Of a stretch of DNA of 64,000 nucleotides, positions 18,232 through 27,069 are shown one piece after another. Position numbers and translations under genes: made by a program. How positions within the stretch are numbered: the first letter of the stretch is position 1; every line of letters starts with the position of its first letter. Source of the DNA: Ktedonobacterales bacterium (GTDB lineage Bacteria; Chloroflexota; Ktedonobacteria; Ktedonobacterales; DATBGS01); the NCBI GenBank assembly GCA_036557285.1, contig DATBHW010000064.1, forward strand, positions 62,001 to 126,000. The letters are read 5' to 3'. Under the pieces are notes generated by a model, which saw nothing but the letters and a program-made list of their open reading frames with translations, made no database searches and was not told the DNA's origin.

Positions 18232-18330
18232 GAGGCAGCCCGTAGCGTGTGAAAATTCAAATTGAACCCTTGAGTAAGTCGGAAGAATGAAAAGAAGTGG
18301 ATGGGATTTTCGCACGCTACGGGCTGCCTC
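18232..18330. repeat. Long inverted repeat, 24-bp arms
   Basis: Arms 18232-18255 and 18307-18330 match over 24 positions with a single T/C difference that would be a G-U pair in RNA, around a 51-bp AT-richer loop. The arms begin GAGGCAGCCCGTAGCGTG. It sits between the polymerase-like pair and the convergent PEBP gene. No T-run follows, so it is not a normal terminator; it could be a small MITE-like element or the end of the accessory insertion. Confidence 0.85.
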
Positions 18331-18354
18331 AAACAGAAGCTCAATCTCAGTGGC

Positions 18355-18882
18355 TTATGATTCATACCAGGGGACAATCATACCCCGGCCCAGCGTGTGG
18401 CTGAACAAATTGAAGCCCAGAAATGCCGACGTTGCGTCTTTCCCCAGACCAAGTGACTCAACGTCAACCGCATGGACCACGAAGTAGTAGTGATGTTTCC
18501 CATGTCCAGCAGGTGGCGCCGCGCCGATATAGCGAGCCAATCCAGCATCATTGCGGAGCTGAAATGCGCCCTGCGGAAGACCTGAGCCGTTCTCGTCCCC
18601 AGCCCCACGAGGAAGTTCAGTGACATTTGCCGGAATGTCCACGACGGCCCAGTGCCAGAAGCCGCTCGCAGTGGGCGCATCAGGGTCGTAGACGGTGACG
18701 ACAAAACTTTTTGTGCCCTCTGGAAATCCACGCCAGGACAAATGGGGTGTAATATCCTCACCGCCAGCGCCGAAGATACCGCTGACCTGCGGCAGAGGCA
18801 GTTTCTCGCCGTCTCGCACATCGTTGCTCGTCACGGAAAACGACTGAACCTTCGGCAGATTTTCATACGGGTTGTAACTCAT
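18355..18882 (-). CDS. YbhB/YbcL-type phosphatidylethanolamine-binding (RKIP-like) protein
   Basis: The 175-residue protein belongs to the PEBP family, ligand-binding proteins of uncertain bacterial role. Typical segments are the Asp-Pro-Asp-Ala-Pro motif in [24 protein letters not shown], and [15 protein letters not shown] near the C-terminus, which line the anion pocket. The start at ATG 18882 is preferred to 18945 because AAAGGAG lies seven bases upstream. No signal peptide is seen. It stands alone and converges on the long inverted repeat. Confidence 0.93.
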   Translation of the reverse strand: MSYNPYENLPKVQSFSVTSNDVRDGEKLPLPQVSGIFGAGGEDITPHLSWRGFPEGTKSFVVTVYDPDAPTASGFWHWAVVDIPANVTELPRGAGDENGSGLPQGAFQLRNDAGLARYIGAAPPAGHGKHHYYFVVHAVDVESLGLGKDATSAFLGFNLFSHTLGRGMIVPWYES

Positions 18883-19030
18883 TGCATGTCTCCTTTTGCT
18901 GGTGCTGGCTCCTTTGCCAATCCGTTCATAGAAGAGGCGAGTCAATCATGCTCATCGCCGCAGATTTTCCTCTTACAGTATAGCTGCAAGGCGTCACTGC
19001 AACGTCATTACGCGCATCACAAGGGGTCTG

Positions 19031-19186
19031 CGTTTTCAGGACGCTGAAGAAAAGGAAGACTGTTTCTGATTTTGATGAATGCTGCTGTATGTCGCTATGA
19101 CCCGCGCCCGCGAACTGCTCTGGGTGAGCGGCTCAGGTAGCATCACGCCGTTCCTGAGAGGAGGGCCATACCATTATGGGCAGTGA
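19031..19186 (+). pseudogene. 3'-terminal remnant of a UvrD/PcrA-like helicase
   Basis: From 19079 the frame reads MLLYVAMTRARELLWVSG and ends at TGA 19184-19186. YVAMTRARELL is motif VI of superfamily I UvrD/Rep/PcrA helicases, which sits near the protein's C-terminus. The same frame continues upstream as RFQDAEEKEDCF, which resembles the acidic stretch that usually precedes motif VI, but three stop codons (TGA at 19067, 19073 and 19076) interrupt it. The rest of the helicase is missing, so this is a decayed fragment left by a deletion or an insertion event. Confidence 0.75.
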
Positions 19187-19216
19187 GCCAATGTTGCGCC
19201 TCATTGAAAACCTTTA

Positions 19217-19612
19217 TCACTGCATGCCTCGTACCCTTGCCTCCACCTCAGCCTGATGGACCACATCATAGCGAGCTTCAGGAAACGCCCGTAGCCGCGC
19301 AAGCTGGATCGGTTGGCTACATTGCTCACAGCGACCATAGGTGCCCAGCGCAAACTTGCTCAGGGCATGCTCAACTTCGCCCAGTTGATCGCGCAGATTC
19401 AGTTCCTGCTGGTGAGCGATAGCCCAGGCTTCTATCTCAACGCTGGCATCTCCTTGATCGCCTTTGATTTCGGTACTGGGATCGTCAGTTTGCTTGCCTC
19501 CGACACCCTCTGCCCGACGCAGCGTGCTGATCTCGGTCTCCAAGCGTTTGTGCTGCTCTCCCAGGCGCTCCTTCAGTTCTGCCAGGATACCGGGTGATAG
19601 CTTCTCATTCAT
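19217..19612 (-). CDS. DksA/TraR-family protein with incomplete zinc finger
   Basis: This 131-residue protein has the DksA/TraR layout: a helical hairpin rich in Glu and Leu (about 5-90), then the finger region TYGRCEQCSQPIQLARLRAFPEARYDVVHQ. The first CxxC pair is present, but the second pair, normally CxxC about 17 residues on, is replaced by Y and H-containing sequence (ARYDVVHQ). Zinc binding is therefore doubtful or altered. Members act at the RNA polymerase secondary channel or as stress proteins. The start ATG 19612 follows AGGGAGA; an upstream extension to 19711 has no support. Confidence 0.85.
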   Translation of the reverse strand: MNEKLSPGILAELKERLGEQHKRLETEISTLRRAEGVGGKQTDDPSTEIKGDQGDASVEIEAWAIAHQQELNLRDQLGEVEHALSKFALGTYGRCEQCSQPIQLARLRAFPEARYDVVHQAEVEARVRGMQ

Positions 19613-19897
19613 GATCTGTTTCTCCCTAACTGACTCACCATCTGCACTCGTCACACTGGTCATGATGCTCGGCTCAAGCCAGTCTCTTACTGGGCCTTCA
19701 CTAGTGGGCACACCGGAGCCGCCTGAAATTCCAGAAGCGCCTCAGGTATCTGAAAACCTCGCAGCCCTTGTGCCAGGCGTATAAGGGACCAGGCAAGGAT
19801 GCTAACAGAAAACTGGCACAGCAAATATCGCTGATTATGACTCAGGCGCGCTTCAGCCAGCCCAGCGTGCCCGACGCTTTCAGCTCTTGCTTATCCC

Positions 19898-20716
19898 TTA
19901 TTGCGGAGCGAACCCGAGAGCGCGAATATACCGATCAGCCGAGCGCATGACAACTTCATGGGCATCATGGGTGACGACCCGGTCGAACCAGGCTCCATAT
20001 AAGCGTTCGAATTGGTAGGGCGCAATCGTCTCCTTGATGCGCTGTACTTCGCTGGCAGGAAGCGGGATCAGGTTGGGATAGCTATACATAAAACTGACCC
20101 TCTGACGATCTGCAACCACTTGAATAATATCCCCTGAAAGGAGTGCGCCTTTCCCGCCTGATCCGCGCTTCCAATAGAGAACCGTACCCCCAGGAAAATG
20201 TCCCCCCAGTCGGATTAAGAGCAGGTCATCCAATATGACGTGCGTTTCGCCAGTCCAGAATCGGATACGCTCGCTTGGAAACATCACCCATTCCTGGTCT
20301 GCTTCATGGAGATAGATGGGAATGTTCAACCGTTCGGCCCATTCGACCATCGTCGTGTAGTAATGGGGATGCGAGATAGCCAGAGCAGTGAGTCCACCTA
20401 ATCGTTCGATCTCTGCAACGGTGGTGTCATCTATGAAGCTCATGCAATCCCATAATACATTCCCCTGGTCGCTTTGCAGCAGCAAGGCACGCTCGCCGAT
20501 GGCAAAGGTGGGCGAGGTTCCAATACCGATCAGTCCTGGCTCGTGTTCCTTAAATTCGTTCTGAAAGCCGTTATGGCGCATGCGGGCGAGCGTCGTCCAC
20601 TGCTGTCCCTGATAGCCAATATATTGGCGTTCATCAGCGCAAATGGGGCAAGATGCTGGCGGTTGCTCGCTCGGCGAAAACTGGGTTCCGCATGTTCGAC
20701 AAATCCATCGTTCCAT
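19898..20716 (-). CDS. MBL-fold metallo-hydrolase with N-terminal zinc ribbon
   Basis: The 272-residue protein starts with a rubredoxin-like pair, CRTCGTQF and CPIC, then a metallo-beta-lactamase-type fold. ISHPHYYTTMVEW stands where HxHxDH is expected, so the usual second-metal residues are replaced. LGGHFPGGTVLYW and LLSGDIIQV supply the later ligands (His, Asp). A one-metal or atypical site is likely. The start at 20716 is preferred over 20833, giving the normal zinc-ribbon N-terminus after AGAGAGAG. The substrate is unknown. It is monocistronic, upstream of a DksA-like gene on the same strand. Confidence 0.85.
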   Translation of the reverse strand: MERWICRTCGTQFSPSEQPPASCPICADERQYIGYQGQQWTTLARMRHNGFQNEFKEHEPGLIGIGTSPTFAIGERALLLQSDQGNVLWDCMSFIDDTTVAEIERLGGLTALAISHPHYYTTMVEWAERLNIPIYLHEADQEWVMFPSERIRFWTGETHVILDDLLLIRLGGHFPGGTVLYWKRGSGGKGALLSGDIIQVVADRQRVSFMYSYPNLIPLPASEVQRIKETIAPYQFERLYGAWFDRVVTHDAHEVVMRSADRYIRALGFAPQ

Positions 20717-20924
20717 ATGCAGTTCTCTCTCTGTTGGGTTGACCGTGAACGAAGCAGCGGAGTCTGGCTTGCTGGACTCTCGGCAGCGAGCCAGCCAAAT
20801 CATGCCTCGTATACTGGCAACCTGGCATCTCATGATTTCTTCAATACGTTTCGATTAGGAATGATGGCTTGAGTATAGCTGATAGAACAAGAAGATGCGT
20901 CATGACCCAAGCCCATGAGTTATC

Positions 20925-22298
20925 CTAACTGGCGAGCGTGCCCAGGTACCTCAACATGGCTGCGCCGGTTTTGATGCCCTTGAAGAAGCGAGCAATCTCC
21001 AGGTTTTCGTTAGGGGCATGGTTGGCCTCGTCAGCGTTGGCATAGGGGACACCAAACGCTGGAATGCCCAGCGTTTTTGTGAAGACGTAGTTGGGCAAAC
21101 TGCCGCCCATAGCAGGCGCCAACAGCGGCTCCTCTCCCTGTGCTGCGGTGATTGCCCGGCGCAGCAGGTCGGTGAAAGGCGAGTCCAGTGGCGTCTTCGA
21201 GGGGTCCATTCCTCCATGACTGATAACACTGACTTCGGGGGCATGGCGCTGGACATGCGCTTTTACTTTGTCCAGGATGTCATCCACCGTTTGCGCTTCG
21301 ACAAGACGAATATCGCACTTGGCGACCGCCTCATGCGGCAGGACAGTCTTGGAACCCGGTCCGCCGTAGCCACCGTGTATACCATTGATGGTCAGAGTCG
21401 GCCACGCCGAAAGACGCTCGAAGTAGCCGCGCTCCTGTGGCTCATCCAGCCGTTGCAGGTCAAGGGCTTGTTTGACCTGCTCAATATCAATGGGCAACTC
21501 CTCCAGTGCGGCGCGTTCCAGGGCACTCTGGGGGAGTACCTGCTCATAGAAGCCCTCGATGGTAATCTCGCCGCGTGCATTTTTCATCGTGGCGAGCAAG
21601 TGGACTAGAGTCCAGAGAGGATTGGGTACAATGCCGCCCCAATTGCCCGAATGGAGGTCTTGGTTGGCTCCCCGTGCGCGCAGTTCGAGATCAAGCACGC
21701 CACGGACGCCAAAGCTGATGATGGAGCGCCCGCTCTCATGTACAGGTCCATCGCTGACAATGACCAGATCCGCCTGCAATGCGTCTCGGTGCTCACGAAT
21801 AAACTCCGGCATATGGGGACTACCTACTTCCTCTTCACCCTCCAGCAGTACTTTGACATGGCATGGGATTTCGCCATAGCAGGCCAGCAATGACTCCAGA
21901 GCCAGGAGTTGCGCGAAGTGCTGCCCCTTGTTGTCTCCGACTCCACGCGCGTAGAGTCGCCCGGCGCGCATGCTCGGCTCAAAGGGCGGCGTGATCCACG
22001 ACTCCAGGGGATCAGGCGGCTGCACATCGTAGTGGCCGTAGAGCAGAACTGTGGGCGCTCCGGGTCGCGCTGTATATTCACCAAAGACCATCGGCCAGCC
22101 AGAGGTGGGCATGATCTGCACGCTCAGGCCCATCTGGCGCATCACGTTCGCAATATAGGCCGCTACCTCACTTATGCCCTCGCCATAGGCGCTGATACTT
22201 GGCCGACGCAGATAATCTACCAGACGCGCTAGAAAGCTCTCCTCGTGCTGGTCAACATGCATAAATACCTTGCTCAAGTCAACTGGTGGGATCGCCAT
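20925..22298 (-). CDS. M20-family dipeptidase (CNDP/DapE-like)
   Basis: A cytosolic zinc dipeptidase of 457 residues. The metal ligands are visible in order: LLYGHYDVQPP (His), GVGDNKGQHF (Asp), LEGEEEVGSP (catalytic Glu and ligand Glu), IVSDGPV (Asp) and a C-terminal NADEANHAPNE (His). An inserted dimerisation domain lies between about 210 and 330 with NGIHGGYGGPGSKTV, typical of the carnosinase-like subgroup. The length matches the family. It probably cleaves dipeptides for amino acid recovery. No obvious operon partner is present; the next gene upstream (22445) is 146 bases away. Confidence 0.94.
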   Translation of the reverse strand: MAIPPVDLSKVFMHVDQHEESFLARLVDYLRRPSISAYGEGISEVAAYIANVMRQMGLSVQIMPTSGWPMVFGEYTARPGAPTVLLYGHYDVQPPDPLESWITPPFEPSMRAGRLYARGVGDNKGQHFAQLLALESLLACYGEIPCHVKVLLEGEEEVGSPHMPEFIREHRDALQADLVIVSDGPVHESGRSIISFGVRGVLDLELRARGANQDLHSGNWGGIVPNPLWTLVHLLATMKNARGEITIEGFYEQVLPQSALERAALEELPIDIEQVKQALDLQRLDEPQERGYFERLSAWPTLTINGIHGGYGGPGSKTVLPHEAVAKCDIRLVEAQTVDDILDKVKAHVQRHAPEVSVISHGGMDPSKTPLDSPFTDLLRRAITAAQGEEPLLAPAMGGSLPNYVFTKTLGIPAFGVPYANADEANHAPNENLEIARFFKGIKTGAAMLRYLGTLAS

Positions 22299-22444
22299 CG
22301 TCTTTGCCTTCCTGGTGTATGGAACGTCAACTTCTTGGGTCGCCCATAGTGCCGGGGGAAGATCAGCGCCGCATCTGGTGTTGCTGCTAAAATCCTGGTT
22401 TTAGTAGCTTTCCGCTCGTATGCTTAGAACCGCGCCAGGGGATC

Positions 22445-23605
22445 TTACCATCCATGTACCACCTGTAACACTACAAAACACACCAAACCCAACAGGCCCG
22501 CGCCGGGCAGTGTGACAACCCAGGCCAGCGCCATATCGCGCACCACTTTCCAGTTAATCTTGCTGGCGCCTTTGCGCACGCCAATGCCGATAATTGCGCC
22601 AGAACTGACGTGCGTGGTAGACACTGGCAGCCCCAGGTTCGAAGCTCCTGCCACCAGGATGGCGGTGGTCAGGTTGGCGGAGAAGCCTTCGGTGTGATCC
22701 ATCCTGGTCACTTTCTCTGCCAGTGTCTCGGTCACTTTTCCTCCCCCAACAAAGCTGCCTACCACCATCCCCAGCGACACCAGGGCAAAGAGCCAGAAGG
22801 GAGCCTGGTAAGTGGCGCTCTGGTTCGTGATGAGGTAAAAGGCGACACCGAGCGCGACGATTTTCGGCGTGTCGTTCAAGCCACGCGCGAAGCTGGCGGT
22901 GCCGCTGGAGAGCCAGTACAAGCAGTTCAAAACGGTTTGGGGCGTGCGCCTCAGCGTCACTCGGATGGGCAGATAGGCAAGCAAGGATAGAACGAGCGAC
23001 AAGAAGGGGCTGAGCAGCAAGGGCAGGGCAACCTTCTGGAGCAGTGTACTCCACTGGATATGTGTGGCCCCAAACGCAAAGGTACCCACGATCACTAACG
23101 ACCCGGTAATGGAGTGGGTCGTGGAGACTGGGAGACCAGTATGAGTAGCAAGGAAGACCCAGAGGATGGCGCCTAGCAGGACGGCCAGCGCAAACAACTC
23201 GGTTTGCTGGACGCCCGTGTCAAGGAATCCCTTGGTGAAGGTTCCAATCAGGGCAGAGGCAAGCAAGGCCGAAAAGAGGGAGCCAAGGCCGGTGCAGAGA
23301 GTGCCCCACAGAATAGCCCGACGATAGTTTGTGACGCCACTACCGACGAGCGTGGCGATGGCTTTGGAGACATCGTTGGCCCCATTGACATAGGCCAGCG
23401 CCACCATCAGGCTGATCCCTGTTGGCAGAAGGAAATCTCGCCCGGGGGCCGAAGTAATAGCGGCAATCAGAATAACAATTGCTGTAAGGAGGCCAATCCA
23501 GACCTGGCGCGACCAAATCAACGTCTGCCATTTCAACGGCCTGCCTGTTGGCACAGCAGCCGCGCCCAAAGTGACGATGGCGCCCCGCTGTCGTGGTGTA
23601 GACAA
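22445..23605 (-). CDS. PiT-family inorganic phosphate transporter
   Basis: This 386-residue membrane protein has about ten hydrophobic helices. The duplicated PHO4/PiT signature is present: VNGANDVSKAIATLVG in the first half and GLNDTPKIVALGVA plus LPVSTTHVSSGAIIG in the second. Such carriers take up phosphate with protons or sodium. The paired TTHSITGSL and TTHVSSG segments confirm the internal duplication. It stands alone; no PhoU-like gene is found beside it in this window. The start ATG 23605 gives the expected short cytoplasmic N-terminus. Confidence 0.95.
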   Translation of the reverse strand: MSTPRQRGAIVTLGAAAVPTGRPLKWQTLIWSRQVWIGLLTAIVILIAAITSAPGRDFLLPTGISLMVALAYVNGANDVSKAIATLVGSGVTNYRRAILWGTLCTGLGSLFSALLASALIGTFTKGFLDTGVQQTELFALAVLLGAILWVFLATHTGLPVSTTHSITGSLVIVGTFAFGATHIQWSTLLQKVALPLLLSPFLSLVLSLLAYLPIRVTLRRTPQTVLNCLYWLSSGTASFARGLNDTPKIVALGVAFYLITNQSATYQAPFWLFALVSLGMVVGSFVGGGKVTETLAEKVTRMDHTEGFSANLTTAILVAGASNLGLPVSTTHVSSGAIIGIGVRKGASKINWKVVRDMALAWVVTLPGAGLLGLVCFVVLQVVHGW

Positions 23606-23676
23606 AGGGTTTCTCCAGTCTTGTGAGCGGCCTTTTTTCAGGGAGTATACCAGAGGTTGTATAGCATGGCCTCATA

Positions 23677-23700
23677 CCGTTTTTTTGCCACAAAAAACGG
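23677..23700. terminator. AT-rich palindrome between pit and sigma gene
   Basis: CCGTTTTTT (23677-23685) and AAAAAACGG (23692-23700) form a 9-bp stem around a six-base loop. It lies downstream of the minus-strand sigma gene (end 23848) and before the minus-strand pit gene. It could end the sigma transcript; the stem itself supplies a T-run. Otherwise the 242-bp gap holds nothing clear. Confidence 0.4.
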
Positions 23701-23847
23701 CATATGGGGCGCTGCTCTTTTTATAGTCTGATTGTCTCATAAGTTGTTGCTCCATCAACGTTTCAGAGCTTACCAGAGATGCCTCTTGCTGCCTAGAAGT
23801 GCTGCTGCCGGGCTTGCTATTAACCTCCTCCAGCGGAAGCTGGCCGG

Positions 23848-24723
23848 TCAGTTGCTCAGGACCGCCAGGTCGAGTTGGCGCAGTCGCGTGGGGTCGGCGA
23901 CCAGGTCAATAGCAACGATTTTGCCGCTCGTAATCGTGAAACCGAAGACGACACGCGGCTGCCCGCCCGGCGCCCACACGAGTCCCACGGCTCCATTCAC
24001 CAGAGCCAGTTGTGCGAACCGCGCACGCCCGGAGAACTGCTGGGCCACAGCCGATGCTCCGCGGACCTCCCGCGATGCGCCCGCGGACACGGCGGCGCGG
24101 TCGGAGCGGAGCACAACGTCGGGGTCGAGTACCGCGAGCAGCGCCTCGAAATCCCCGTTGCGCGAGGCCGCGAGGAAGGCGTGGACCACTTCTCGCTGGC
24201 GGGTGAGATCGGCGCCCTGCACCGTCTCCACCCCCTGCATCCGTCGGCGTGCGCGGCTCGCGAGTTGCCTGGCCGCGGTCGGAGAGCGTCCCACTATTCC
24301 CGCAATCTCGTCGAAGGGCACCGCGAAGAGGTCGTGCAACACAAACGCGAGGCGCTCGGCAGGAGCTAAGGTGTCCAGGACCACGAGCAGCGCCAGGCCA
24401 ACCGAGTCGGCCAGAAGCGTTTCGTGTTCAGGGTCGCTCCCGTCCTGGCGGCTCATGATCGGCTCAGGCACGTCCTCGCCGAGCGGCTCCTCACGCCGCG
24501 CCTTGCGCGCGCGCAGCATATCAAGGCATACCCGCGCGATTACCGTCGTCAGCCATCCGCCCAGGTTCTCGACGCCGCTCGTGTCGGAGCGGCTGAGGTG
24601 CAGCCAGGACTCCTGCACAGCGTCCTCTGCCTCAGTAAGATTGCCAAGCATCCGGTAGGCCACTGCCCGCAGGTGGGGACGCTCGGCCTCGAATTGCTCC
24701 GCCAGCCATTGATGTTCGTTCAT
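23848..24723 (-). CDS. ECF41-type RNA polymerase sigma factor (SigJ-like)
   Basis: The 291-residue protein combines sigma region 2 (AYRMLGNLTEAEDAVQESWL, about 22-41), region 4 (FDEIAGIVGRSPTAARQLASR, about 138-158) and a C-terminal SnoaL/NTF2-like domain (about 165-290). The linker PEPI and the terminal ADPTRL fit the WLPEP and NPDKL motifs of the ECF41 group, in which the tail, not an anti-sigma factor, controls activity. The middle DGGGR motif is not clear. Codons are noticeably richer in G and C at third positions than in neighbours, which suggests recent acquisition. An ECF41-like promoter faces the gene at 24855-24881. Confidence 0.92.
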   Translation of the reverse strand: MNEHQWLAEQFEAERPHLRAVAYRMLGNLTEAEDAVQESWLHLSRSDTSGVENLGGWLTTVIARVCLDMLRARKARREEPLGEDVPEPIMSRQDGSDPEHETLLADSVGLALLVVLDTLAPAERLAFVLHDLFAVPFDEIAGIVGRSPTAARQLASRARRRMQGVETVQGADLTRQREVVHAFLAASRNGDFEALLAVLDPDVVLRSDRAAVSAGASREVRGASAVAQQFSGRARFAQLALVNGAVGLVWAPGGQPRVVFGFTITSGKIVAIDLVADPTRLRQLDLAVLSN

Positions 24724-24819
24724 TGCTCGTTTCCCTCAGTTGGTGTCTCTGTTGTCCCTCAATCGTTGTCTACTCAGCGCAGTCATTCGACAAAGATGCA
24801 GGGAAAGCCCTCATCCATC

Positions 24820-24846
24820 GGTCACATTTCTTCGTCGTGTTCCGTC
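24820..24846 (+). promoter_or_regulatory. ECF41-type promoter facing the VOC gene
   Basis: GGTCACA (24820-24826), exactly 16 bp, then CGTC (24843-24846). This matches the ECF41 promoter pattern TGTCACA-N16-CGTC at all but the first base. Transcription would run toward the gene at 25003. Confidence 0.65.
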
Positions 24847-24854
24847 ATGGGAGT

Positions 24855-24881
24855 GACGAGCGAAACCCACCCGATGTGACC
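24855..24881 (-). promoter_or_regulatory. ECF41-type promoter facing the sigma gene
   Basis: On the minus strand GGTCACA (24881-24875), 16 bp, then CGTC (24858-24855), mirror-image to the plus-strand site with only eight bases between the two -10 elements. It would drive autoregulation of the sigma gene at 24723. The two transcripts would overlap at their starts. Confidence 0.65.
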
Positions 24882-25002
24882 GGGAGATCATCTCCTCTGG
24901 AACGCACCTGGGCAACCCCGTCAAGTTCGTTGTGCGCGTCATGCCTATCGAAACCGGGATAGGTAGCATCTTAGTTCAGCAAGACAGTAAGGAGCTATAC
25001 TG

Positions 25003-25413
25003 ATGAGTAAGATCCACTTGAGTCCGTATATCAATTTTCAGGGCCGCGCCCGCGAGGCTATGGAGTTTTATCACCAGGTATTGGGCGGCCATCTCGATCT
25101 GCAAACCGTAAACGAGCAGGGCGTATCCAAGTCGGCTGGCGCTGGAGAGCGCATCATGCACGCGCAGCTTGAGGCCGAGGGCGCGCTCATTCTCGCCTCG
25201 GACGGCCACCCCGACTACCCTGCCACAGTTGGCGAGAATATGGCGATTGCCCTGGGGGGCATGGACAAAGACCGGCTCAGCACCATCTTCAACGACCTGG
25301 CCGCAGGTGGCAAAATCAAGATGCCGCTGACCAGGCAGCCCTGGGGCGCTGAGGTTGGTTGGCTCACGGACAAATTCGGCATAAACTGGATGGTCACTCT
25401 CCACCAGGCGTAA
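25003..25413 (+). CDS. PhnB-like VOC-fold (glyoxalase superfamily) protein
   Basis: The 136-residue protein belongs to the PhnB/3-demethylubiquinone-methyltransferase-like branch of the vicinal-oxygen-chelate fold. LSPYINFQGRAREAMEFYHQVLGG opens the first beta-alpha unit, and PWGAEVGWLTDKFGINWMV closes the second. These proteins bind small ligands or metals; the exact role is unknown. A good AAGGAG site (near 24990) precedes ATG 25003. The ECF41-type promoter upstream makes it a likely target of the divergently encoded sigma factor. The real substrate cannot be read from the sequence. Confidence 0.9.
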   Translation: MSKIHLSPYINFQGRAREAMEFYHQVLGGHLDLQTVNEQGVSKSAGAGERIMHAQLEAEGALILASDGHPDYPATVGENMAIALGGMDKDRLSTIFNDLAAGGKIKMPLTRQPWGAEVGWLTDKFGINWMVTLHQA

Positions 25414-25573
25414 ATGGAGATGCGTTGGCCCTGCGTTCTGATGTTTCCAGGCATGTTGGGGCTTGCCAGAGCATGTATCATGGTGTCAAGGGGAGACCAG
25501 GCAGCGCACAGTCCCCAATCTATTGATGGTGTGTTGTCGTTTACATGTCTGAGTCGTTCAAGAGGAGTCAAGC

Positions 25574-26944
25574 ATGCCTGATACTAAGCACACGAAGTAT
25601 CTGTTGAGTGAAGACGAGATGCCCAGGGTCTGGTATAACATTCTGCCCGATCTTCCCAAGCCTCCCGCGCCCGTCTTGCATCCAGGGACACATCAGCCGG
25701 TGGGTCCGGGTGATCTTGCTCCGCTGTTCCCTATGGGGCTGATTATGCAGGAAGTCAGCATGGACCCGGTGATCGAGATACCGGACCCGATCCGCGAGGT
25801 CTACGCTCAGTGGCGTCCCAGCGCGCTTTTCCGCGCGCGGCGGCTGGAGCGCGCCCTTCAGACTCCGGCCCGCATCTATTACAAGTATGAAGGCTGGTCG
25901 CCCGTTGGCAGCCATAAGCTCAATACCTCCGTAGCCCAGGCGTGGTATAACCAGCAGGAGGGCGTCAAAAAGCTGTCAACCGAGACGGGGGCTGGGCAAT
26001 GGGGGTCGGCTCTTGCGCTGGCAGGCGCCTACTTTGGCATTGACGTTGAAGTCTTTATGGTCAAGGTTTCATACCAGCAGAAGCCGTATCGCCGTAATAT
26101 GATGCAAGCCTACGGGGCGACGGTGCATGCGAGTCCCACCAACCTGACCGACTCAGGGCGCAAGATTCTGGCGGAAGACCCGGAATCGCCGGGAAGCCTG
26201 GGCATTGCCATCAGTGAAGCCGTTGAAGTGGCGGCGAAAAGCGGAGGGACGATCAAGTATTCGCTGGGCAGCGTCTTGAATCATGTTTTGCTGCATCAAA
26301 CGGTTATCGGGCAAGAGGCGCTGCTCCAGATGGAAAAAGCCGACGATTATCCCGATGTGGTGATCGGCTGCGCGGGCGGCGGCAGCAATATGTCTGGCCT
26401 GGTCTTCCCCTTCTTTGGCAACTCCAGGAAGAAGGGGCTGAAGACGCGCTTCATGGCGGTGGAGCCGATGTCATGTCCAAGTCTGACGAAGGGCGTATAT
26501 GCCTATGACTTTGGCGATACAGTCGGGATGACTCCCCTGGTGAAGATGCACACCCTCGGCCATGAATTTGTTCCGCCGGGCATTCACGCTGGAGGCTTGC
26601 GCTATCATGGGATGGCGCCGGTTGTCTCTTTGCTGCATGAAGAAGGGATTCTTGAGGCAAAGGCGTACCATCAGAATACCTGCTTTGAGGCTGCGACGCT
26701 GTTTGCGCGCAACGAGGGTATTATCGCTGCGCCAGAGTCAAGCCACGCGATCCGCGCCGCGATTGATGAAGCTCTGGAGGCCAGGGAAGCCGGTCAATCG
26801 CGGGTCATCCTTTTCAACCTGTCGGGACACGGCCACTTTGATATGTCTGCCTATGACAAGTATTTTGCTGGGGAGTTACAGGACTATGAATATCCCACCG
26901 AAGCGGTAGCCGCTGCCCAGCAGCGCCTGCCGGTCGTTTCATAG
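25574..26944 (+). CDS. trpB: Tryptophan synthase beta-like protein (TrpB2 type)
   Basis: This 456-residue PLP enzyme is the long TrpB2 form, which acts without a close TrpA partner; no trpA is in the window. The PLP lysine lies in [19 protein letters not shown], followed by [12 protein letters not shown], the phosphate-binding [11 protein letters not shown] and the C-terminal LSGHGHFDM. The N-terminal [16 protein letters not shown] segment is typical of TrpB2. It joins serine to indole, perhaps as an indole-salvage enzyme. The start ATG 25574 follows AAGAGGAGT. It stands alone, and a strong palindrome follows. Confidence 0.94.
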   Translation: MPDTKHTKYLLSEDEMPRVWYNILPDLPKPPAPVLHPGTHQPVGPGDLAPLFPMGLIMQEVSMDPVIEIPDPIREVYAQWRPSALFRARRLERALQTPARIYYKYEGWSPVGSHKLNTSVAQAWYNQQEGVKKLSTETGAGQWGSALALAGAYFGIDVEVFMVKVSYQQKPYRRNMMQAYGATVHASPTNLTDSGRKILAEDPESPGSLGIAISEAVEVAAKSGGTIKYSLGSVLNHVLLHQTVIGQEALLQMEKADDYPDVVIGCAGGGSNMSGLVFPFFGNSRKKGLKTRFMAVEPMSCPSLTKGVYAYDFGDTVGMTPLVKMHTLGHEFVPPGIHAGGLRYHGMAPVVSLLHEEGILEAKAYHQNTCFEAATLFARNEGIIAAPESSHAIRAAIDEALEAREAGQSRVILFNLSGHGHFDMSAYDKYFAGELQDYEYPTEAVAAAQQRLPVVS

Positions 26945-26960
26945 CCCTCTTGAAATAGCA

Positions 26961-26990
26961 GCAGGCGGGATGAAAACTTATCCCGCCTGC
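26961..26990. terminator. Perfect 11-bp hairpin after trpB
   Basis: GCAGGCGGGAT (26961-26971) pairs exactly with ATCCCGCCTGC (26980-26990) across an eight-base A-rich loop. It lies between convergent genes and can act on either strand, although no long T-run follows, so termination efficiency is uncertain. Confidence 0.6.
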
Positions 26991-26999
26991 GCACCACCT

Positions 27000-27053
27000 G
27001 TAGCACCGCCTTCCAGGCGGCCAGTCGTCAAGCCGCCTGGAAGGCGGCGCTGC
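27000..27053. repeat. Copy of the GTAGCGCCGCC palindromic repeat family
   Basis: A 22-bp arm (27000-27021) and its near-perfect inverted copy (27032-27053, two differences) flank a ten-base loop. The arm core, CCGCCTTCCAGGCGG, is itself palindromic. The same core and ending occur at 34.2, 43.2, 57.3 and 61.5 kb. Confidence 0.85.
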
Positions 27054-27069
27054 AAGTACCAGCGATTCT

